This document shows, piece after piece, positions 57,172-64,000 of a stretch of DNA of 64,000 bases. The notes beneath the pieces were generated by a model. It ran no database searches and was not told where the DNA came from. It saw only the letters and a program-made list of their open reading frames with translations. Position 1 is the stretch's first letter, and each line of letters begins with the position of its first letter. A program made the translations under genes and the position numbers. The DNA comes from Serendipita indica DSM 11827. Its lineage: Eukaryota > Basidiomycota > Agaricomycetes > Sebacinales > Serendipitaceae. Location of the stretch: NCBI GenBank assembly GCA_910890315.1, contig CAJVGD010000042.1:1240001-1304000 (forward strand), in the 5' to 3' direction.

Positions 57172-57674
57172 CTAATCTAATTCCTTGGGCATTGGGATAC
57201 ACTCCATATGAGTCTTGCCAGGATTCAGCGGCAACGCACAGTAGAAGCCGAGGTTCTACGCAAAGTTTATTCTTTGTGACATAGGAGGAAGGATTGACTA
57301 ACCTGCATTGCTTCGAATAAGCGCGTGCTTTTCATGTGAATCTGAAAGTAGTCAGTAGAGTTGGGTTGGATAATGCACTCACCATTCGACACTCCTTGGA
57401 TACGTTCCCATCCGGCTGTCTACACAATTCCGACTCGGGTGCACCTCGCTCGCTATCGAAGGTATACTTGGCTGTGGGTGCTTTCTACTAGACGTAAGTC
57501 ATGTTCCGAAATGGGTGGAGCGAACAATACTGCAATAAAGGCTTTGAGGTCTTCTTCGGGGTTTGAAGCCCGTTGTTCTGTCTTGTTCTGCTTCCACCAG
57601 ACCATAGTCGGCTCCAAGTTTGTTATGACGCATCTTGCCGTTGACCACCGCTTGACCATTTTGCCAACTTTCAT
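57172..57674 (-). CDS. Small protein of unknown function
   Basis: Four exons joined by frame: MKVGKMVKRWSTARCV through EEDLKAFIA, then KAPTAKYTFDSERGAPESE...VSKECRM, then IHMKSTRLFEAMQ, then NLGFYCALPLNPGKTHMECIPMPKELD. Donors GTATTG, GTGAGT and GTTAGT; total about 120 residues. There are five Cys and no membrane helix. The basic start could be a mitochondrial presequence. No family recognised. The start is 32 bp from that of the divergent haem-lyase-like gene, so one small promoter region must serve both. Confidence 0.55.
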
Positions 57675-57706
57675 CAATTACGCTCGTTTCGGATTGGAAA
57701 CTTTGA

Positions 57707-58230
57707 ATGGAAGATAAACCATCCTCCTCGTCTTCCAAACCCGGTCAAAATCTGAAGGATGCCATCCCCGGGGACAGAAATGCGACAGACATGGCATGGG
57801 AACAGGTTATTCGATGGGAAGCAATGCATGGAGGTGGACTCAAGTGTGGTGGAATCCGCCTTGTGTCGTTTGCAAAGTTCAAGAAAAACAGAAGTCCCAG
57901 CGCCATGTGGGCAGTATTCATGGGGTATGTGCATTTGAATCATATCATTCCCATTCTATTTACTGATGAATCGATTCTCATAGCCACAAACCGCCCTACG
58001 AAAGGCAGGACTGGATCATTGATAGATGTGGTCACGTTAACCGCTACATTATCGACTTTTACCGACGTCCAAGAGATCCTAAAGACCCTAATTCGCCAGA
58101 GGACAAGCTAGTTGTCTACGCTCGTCCGTCAGTCCGGGATTGGGATGGAGCAAAGCTTCGCATGAGACGAGGGTGGAGAAGACTGGTTGCAAAACTAACT
58201 TTTGGGCGTTATGGATTCACAGATTACTAG
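57707..58230 (+). CDS. Cytochrome c haem-lyase-like protein, N-terminally short
   Basis: Two exons joined at FMG|HKPPYERQDW (intron about 57925-57981) give about 153 residues. MAWEQVIRWEAMH, KCGGIRLVSF, RSPSAMWAVFMG, PPYERQDWIIDRCG and RYIIDFY are core motifs of HCCS/CYC3, which attaches haem to cytochrome c in the mitochondrial intermembrane space. Compared with the family, the upstream part (the CPV motif and the segment with MFFNAM) is absent. The region of the axial His (usual IHNxxNExAW) reads IPGDRNATDMAW, without His. It may be a specialised paralogue or have missed 5' exons. Confidence 0.65.
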
Positions 58231-58390
58231 GGTACGCTCTTCCAAATATCTTCCTGCCCAAGCATGACTTACAGCCCAGGACTTTCAGGCATTTGTAGCA
58301 TATAATCGATTAGTTTTCATCGAACCCGCATTTTTCAGCTTTCTGAGTCAACAAGACGGTTGTATTGAGACGACATCGTATCGAGGGATT

Positions 58391-59915
58391 CTACACAAGT
58401 GCATCCAGGCTTTCAATCGACTCGACAATACCAGAACGAGTAAACTTCTTTCCTTTGACACTCTCCAGCCCTTCTCCATCATAAGTAACCAGAGGTGAAA
58501 GTTCGATCTCCACTCCTTCCGCGACCGTAGCACCTGCCGCCTCCAGGAAACGTCTTTGCTGTTGAAGAAGATCTCGACGACTGGTCTCTGGATCATCCAC
58601 ACCAGTACCTGGAGCATTCTTGAGGGGGCTAAAGTCATCCTTTCTATCCACTTCGAGCACAGCAAAGTTGCTGGTGAACGGGAAGACGTCAAAGACAAAA
58701 AGCTCCAGCTTGAGGCCATTTGGCTTGGATGGCTTGATCAGCTGACCACTTGTCATATCGATGTGTGGAATCTTCTTCCTGGCGATGTGGAAGGCCATTT
58801 CATCCTCAAACTTGACGACGCTACGGAGAAACTCGGTGGTGTAGAAGTGGTTGGCGATATTAGCAGCGCGGAACTTCAGTTCACCGCTGCTATCTCTGCT
58901 TTCGGCATCCTCTGCAGAGATCTCAGAGTACTCGACGATAGAGTATTTCTTCCCCTTTAACGCGACAACACCGACCGATTCCTTTGGATCTACCTTGCGT
59001 ACGACTTTGGCTGCGCAATCGGCCTTTTTCGAGAGGCAAAACCCGATAAAGGTCGGATCCGCGACACGCACAAGGCAGTTGTCGACACCATATGCGTGAA
59101 CATAGAGAACATTTCGGTTCCCCATGTCACTGAGAACAGTGGTTGCTTCTCCAGGGTTCAAAGGAGAACGAAGCGCGGCATATAAACCGCCATTTCCGTC
59201 TGGAGCGACCGCGATATGATCAGGTGCGTCCATAATAACTTTGCCATCCATCGTCAAACAAGGCAGGGTGCCTAGAAAAGATTGTCAGGTGACATGAATA
59301 AAACACACATTGTAGCTTACCTTGCTCGAAGAAGATGACATTGCTGGGATTGAGACCAAAGTAGTTGTTGGCCTTGAAGAAGGCGACGGTATCGGGACGC
59401 GTTGGGCCACTGGTCATCACATACCAGGGAATGACAACTTGAGATTTACCATTCCTTTTTTTAGCGATGTCTTGGAGACGCCTGATTCTCTCTGCCTGGT
59501 ACTGGAAGAGGGATTTGTGGGATGGCAAGCCGATATCGTAGCAGCCCTTGGGAGCGCTACTACCCAGTCTTGTTCCTTGCCCACCTGCCATGAGTAGTAC
59601 ACCAACTTGTCCCTTTGCAATGGCATCCAACCCAGCTTCTCTCCACTGACTCGCGTTGGATGGGGAGCCAATCGTGCTGTCGAAAGCCTCGGACGGAAGA
59701 GGTTCGATCGCCTCCTCTTTTGCTTCAGCGCTACTGAGATACTTCTCTGCTTCGATCGCACGCTGGTAGATGCGATTGACCCGCTGGATATCGATCCCGG
59801 CCAGCTGTTTGATCAACGTTTGGCGCTGTTCCGCATTGAGAGTCTCCAGAAAGCGGAATACTTGGCTCTGATCAGCGGCTGCGTAGCTCTCCTGCAGCTT
59901 TTCTAAGGTGGGCAT
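58391..59915 (-). CDS. UAP1: UDP-N-acetylglucosamine pyrophosphorylase
   Basis: Two exons split by one intron (about 59272-59321) give about 490 residues. MAGGQGTRLGSSAPKGCYDIGLPSHKSLFQ is the nucleotide-sugar pyrophosphorylase signature with the uridyl-binding loop. VIPWYVMTSGPTRPDT, HAYGVDNCLVRVADPTFIGFC, SVVKFEDEMAFHIARKKIPH and GLKLELFVFDVFPF follow in family order. Makes UDP-GlcNAc from UTP and GlcNAc-1-P for chitin, N-glycans and GPI anchors; cytosolic and essential in fungi. ATG 59915 (MPTLEKLQESY) is the first good start. The stop is 160 bp from the convergent haem-lyase-like gene. Confidence 0.93.
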
Positions 59916-60011
59916 GGTGGATAGCAAACGTGGGCAGGTCAAGAAGTTGAGTGGTGCACTAAACTTGTCCTATTCAACCTCCGTCAATCATGTACAAGAA
60001 TTGACGCAATA

Positions 60012-62158
60012 TCATCCATCTAGTGCAGAGTCGGACGCCTCTTGGTCAGATTCATTCTCCTCATAATTTGGTATTAGTTCGAAGCGCTGCGTGATCTCAT
60101 GCTGGAACTGGTCGAATAGCTGCATAGCACGCATTCGAGCATCAACGTCCTTCGGTAACGTGAACATTTCCTACAATCTCGTCAGAAATGCACCAGAGAC
60201 CATGAATAGCGTTTGCTCACGTCTTGACACTCTTCCAAGTGCATTGTCAATGATAGTCCAAAGCGCTGATATGCCTAGAAATTTGTCAGTGAAAACATGT
60301 CGAATTCTCGAGGCCACCTTGCCTTCATTCGCTTGGTCAATGCCTCGATCTACCAATAGATGAGTTTACTGATATTGCTCGGGTCATAAAAGTACCTCTT
60401 GTTGCGCAGCAGTAAGAGCCTCTGTCTCTCGCTCCAACTCTACGCGTGCTTCCTGAATCTTCGCCTTGGAGATCATAGCCTCTAGCTCTTTCGTTCTTAA
60501 GACGGATTCAAAGTGTGCCTCTCGAATTTCATACTGCCGCAAGAGGTATTTCAGTCTTTCGCGCACACTAGTGATAGTCAGGCACAGTGCTTGTTCAAAT
60601 AGAGAGAGCACATACACGCCGTCGAAGATTGCCTCGATCGAGTTTCGGGTCCTACAAGAGTCATTAGGAACTGATTGATCCTTAGAAACTACTCACTCGA
60701 TCGGGTCTAGCGACCAGTTCTTTTGCAGTCGCAGCTTCTCTGGCTTTGGAATCTCTTCCTGAGCAATAGCTTAGTAGCATTAGGAGAATTTGAGTGCACA
60801 TACGACTTCTGGACTTGTCAAGTCCATCATCTCGACTGCTAAAATTTCGTCTCCATCCTCCATATTCGCGTCTTCAGGAGTCTGGTCTGGTTCGAGTCCT
60901 CGCCCCATGTGCGTGAATAGGAACTGCATAGGGGGTGGTGCTGGCCTTTCAATCATGGGTAGCATATCCCCTGTCTTCTTGTTGGCATCGGGTAAGGACG
61001 GAACATATGAACGAGCGTCCATTCTCTCTGTCCAGGCACTAAACAGTCTAGCTAGCTTTGTCTTGCGTGATATCTTGAAAAAGAGCTCTGCTCGATACCG
61101 ACACACAACCTTGATGACGATGTCCGGCATGTCCGAATATCGTTTGTCTCGTTTCTTGTCCCTTTCCATGCGCTTTTGCAAGTCGTCTTTTGCAGAGGAC
61201 AACTAAAATTATGTCAGTGTGTCGCTTTACACACGGAGACAAAATAGAAGTCATGCTTGTCACAGATAGGATGGAGAGCTCCATTTACCTGTGAGAGGGC
61301 CGAGGAAATCTGACCCACCTGCTGCTCCACCTGTTGAAGGGATCCCTTGAGACGTTTTGCTTCATCCTAAATGGACGTTAGTGTCAGAAACAGGGAGGAC
61401 AGGGAGACTGACACGAAGGTCCTTGTTTTGCTAGAATAACGGGTTAGGTAGCGATATCAGATATGCATATAGACACACCTTTTGCATATCCCTCACCACG
61501 GCATCCGTCTTTGATTTCAGCTTCTGGACATTGGTCAATGTTGTTTTAGCTGTGGCGCCGTCTCAGCACTGGAACGCAAATGGATGTCGACTCGACATTA
61601 CATGCGTCATATTCTTTCTTATTCTTTTGTCTCTCCTTTGCGTGTTCTCTCTCTTGCCTTCGGAACTCTTGATACTGCATGGGAGCCAATGAGCTAGTGT
61701 GCGTATACTGCACGGCGTCCAACTTGCCAGCTCGACGTATTTTGCGTGCACTTGTTGAAGATTCATCCCTTTCACTGTTTTACGAGCCTCTTCAGCTGCC
61801 GATGAGTCACGAATGTCAGCAAACCAATGTTAGCCAACATAGAAAGGCGATTACCTGACCGCCTGTCCTCTTCTCCACCCTGCACTTTCTCTCCTTCGAG
61901 CGCGGCAATGCGACTCTGCAGCAGCTCATGCATGTCAATGGCCGGCGCAGCGGCCTTCTTGCTCTTAGCCGTTGGTGTCGCATTCACATCTCCATTCGTT
62001 GGACGTGTAGAAGAGTTGGTGACGTTGCTAGATGTACTAGTAGAACCTTTATTCGCCCCTGTCTGGGCGTTGGATGAACTCCCGGCTTGTGTTGTCCCTG
62101 AATGAGTGCCCGCAGAACTGTTCTTTGCTGATCCATTGTTATTTGTGCCGTTCATCAT
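60012..62158 (-). CDS. Taxilin-like coiled-coil protein with internal SUMO-like domain
   Basis: About eleven minus-strand exons. Start MMNGTNNNGSAKNSS (Ser/Thr/Asn/Gly-rich), then AIDMHELLQSRIAALEGEK. Coiled coils follow: MNLQQVHAKYVELAS, HAKERQKNKKEYD and VRDMQKQNKDLRDEAKRL, the last resembling the taxilin RELQxxNK motif. An exon (60802-61200) of unbroken frame then holds DIVIKVVCRYRAELFFKISRKTKLARLF...MQFLFTHMGRGLEPDQTPEDANMEDGDEILAVEM, a SUMO/Rad60-SLD-like fold with an ~30-residue insert and no diglycine. After it, KPEKLRLQKNWSLDPIE leads to RERLKYLLRQYEIREAHFESVLRTKELE, clearly taxilin. Phases match on both sides. Taxilins bind syntaxins and traffic factors; the role here is open. Confidence 0.75.
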
Positions 62159-62337
62159 GCAAAAATACTAAGAAATGGGCCGTTACCGCGGTCGCGTAAT
62201 GGCCTGGATGAGCACACTCAAGTCGACGAAGGGTCAAAATTTGGAATCCCACTCGACGAGGTCGGTACCAGTCGGAGGATGCTAAGGTCCGTCTAAGAGT
62301 GTAGATACCCACTGAACTATTTTAGTGAGAGTATACA

Positions 62338-63890
62338 TTATGCAAAGAGAATAGATGCATTCTCAACGGCCTCCTTTGCGGTGGGATGCCGAATAAAGTG
62401 GCCCTGAAGTGACGCCATGCTGACATTATGACCTCCTTCTCGCCTTGTTTCCACGATAGAAGCGAGTTCATCTCCAAGTGCGGCTAATTGCGTCGCGTAG
62501 TGTGGGTCGAGCTTCTCTCCCGTGTCTGGCTCTGAATAGAACTGACATAGAAGCCTCCTTGCTTGATTCGGCGTCGCGTCCCCAATCAGTTGAATCACGT
62601 CGACTCTTCCAGGACGGATGAGCGCCGGGTCGAGCTTCTCGATGTGATTGGTCGTCATGAAGACGATGCGCTCTTCGCTGGAGGCAACACCATCCAACGC
62701 ATTAATAAAGCCCGAGAAAGTGACAGCTGATTGGTACCTTTATGGTGTTAGCATTGACTATGGTTCATGGGCGCTACGCACCCGTCTTCCGAGACTTGCA
62801 CGCGTTTGTTGAATGCGGCATCTACGTCTTCTATCAGAATAATGGACCGAGGAGGTGCTTGTGACAGTAGCAGAGTGAGCTTGTCGTCTGCGAGACCACG
62901 GAGGGAGAGGTTGATCAGGTAAATGTCATAGCCCAGTGAGCCGGCCAATGCTTGAATATAAGACGTCTTTCCTGAGCCTGGTGGCCCATGAAGAATGTAT
63001 CCTCTTCGGAATGGAATGCCTGAATACTGGTTATTGCGGAGATTCCAGGGAGGATCCATACTTGCCTCGTTTTGCGTACCACTGCTTCCGGGAGAGGAAG
63101 TGACGTACGTCAGATTCTATTCTCTCGGAAACACCGTCATCCAGGACTACACTGGATATAGGACGTTTCATTCGGGGAGGTCCAAACACTCGCCATTCGG
63201 AATGCCAGTGGGTATAAATCAGCAAACGGCCTTCCTGCTCTGTAAGGGCCAGGTCACGCGCTTCAAGCAGTAGCTTTGGGAAGAGGTATCGGTATTGTGA
63301 CAGAGTTGTGATTGTAACCGTCTCCCAAGGACGGCCCGTGGCTGGATTCACTGCACGGTCATTTCGATCCCGTTTGATCTGCCAGGCGTCAAGTTTCATC
63401 GCATAGGATATTGAGAGTACACACTTGCATCCACGCGCCGTTATACTTGAACCAATGCGTACCAGGACCGGCGACGAGGGTGAAAAACGCGTTCACGCTC
63501 CCATTAGGTCGTGTCTCCATGAACGTCTCAACACTGAGCTGATGCATTCGAGCCCATCTCGACTGCGCAACAGCGGCGCGTGCAGAGGTTTGGTAGGCCA
63601 TCCAGCTGAGAAACCATTCGTACGAGCGATCTTTGCTCGGAATCTCTAATGAGACAAGCATGCGTCTCTGGGCTGCAATAAAGGCAAATTTTGACCCTTG
63701 TCTGAGCGCTCCTAACCCTACGGTCAAGGCCTAGCAATGTCAGTTCAAATTTCGATGTTGGCAAACCAGCACACCATCAATCCTGCTCCGGCAGAGAAGT
63801 AGGGACTATAATATAGTGAAAAATCGCATGGAAGAGCGAAGTAGACCCGTACTTATCGCCAAATATGCCCGTCAAAGATGTGCCGTCCAT
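62338..63890 (-). CDS. BCS1: Mitochondrial AAA ATPase BCS1
   Basis: Start [13 protein letters not shown] at 63890, joined through [11 protein letters not shown] to [23 protein letters not shown], the BCS1 N-terminal membrane segment and import signal. The BCS1-specific domain ([25 protein letters not shown]) precedes the AAA core: [17 protein letters not shown] (Walker A), [12 protein letters not shown] (Walker B) and [19 protein letters not shown] (sensor and arginine-finger region). About 440 residues. BCS1 moves the folded Rieske Fe-S protein across the inner membrane for complex III assembly. At least six introns. Confidence 0.9.
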
Positions 63891-64000
63891 GCATTCGTTG
63901 TAGTCTGGGTTCAAGATCACACTCAACGTTCATTCAAGACAAAGTATGAGATGAGAAAGCATGGATTAGATCCCAAGATGCACTACAGCGTAAACTATCA

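Noticed and set aside
1-64000. Transposons, retroelements, CRISPR arrays
   Set aside because: I saw no transposase, reverse transcriptase or integrase motifs, no long terminal or inverted repeats, and no spaced direct repeats. A repeat search with software could still find small or old ones.

Overview
The window is nuclear DNA from a filamentous fungus, most likely a basidiomycete (Agaricomycotina). Evidence: about 33 densely packed genes on both strands, nearly all cut by many introns of 42-90 bp with GTRNGT...YAG ends, and family members typical of Agaricomycetes (CPL1-like secreted Cys-rich proteins, a CAP10-type GT90, an expanded-type G-alpha). A Cantharellales/Rhizoctonia-like source is a guess only. 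I see no rRNA, tRNA, CRISPR array, transposon or viral relic. Coding regions were assembled by hand by matching splice signals, reading frame and conserved motifs across exons.

Left third (1-20.9 kb): C-terminal part of a SWI1/ARID subunit of SWI/SNF, a DUF4112 membrane protein, a zinc-finger protein, a mitochondrial carrier, an RraA-like aldolase, SFT2, glyoxalase II (minus), two tandem CPL1-like secreted proteins, a Pex23/dysferlin-domain peroxisomal protein, an HMG-box protein and an NAD kinase with an apparent one-base frameshift.

Middle (21-43.4 kb): an S33-type alpha/beta hydrolase (minus) head-to-head with a CAP10-like GT90 glycosyltransferase, SSF1 (ribosome biogenesis), a two-finger C2H2 protein (minus), the queuosine salvage enzyme, a divergent G-alpha, an intronless fungal protein of unknown role (minus), RDH54/RAD54B (minus), a small coiled-coil protein (minus), a secreted-type agmatinase, a tetraspanin and a four-helix membrane protein.

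Right third (43.9-63.9 kb): JSN1-like RRM-PUF protein, BEM3-like PX-PH-RhoGAP protein (both minus), a penta-EF-hand protein, mitochondrial methionyl-tRNA formyltransferase, a small unknown protein (minus), a cytochrome c haem-lyase-like protein, UDP-GlcNAc pyrophosphorylase (minus), a taxilin-like coiled-coil protein that carries an internal SUMO-like domain (minus), and BCS1-type AAA ATPase (minus).

Most genes are housekeeping and unrelated to their neighbours, so no metabolic cluster is claimed. The most unusual signals are gene-structural (two 4-nt and one 6-nt microexons, three GC-AG introns, a possible 28-nt intron, a silent 54-nt in-frame intron, start codons of opposed genes 32-61 bp apart) and architectural (SUMO-like domain inside a taxilin; G-alpha without its catalytic Gln; haem lyase without its axial His region).
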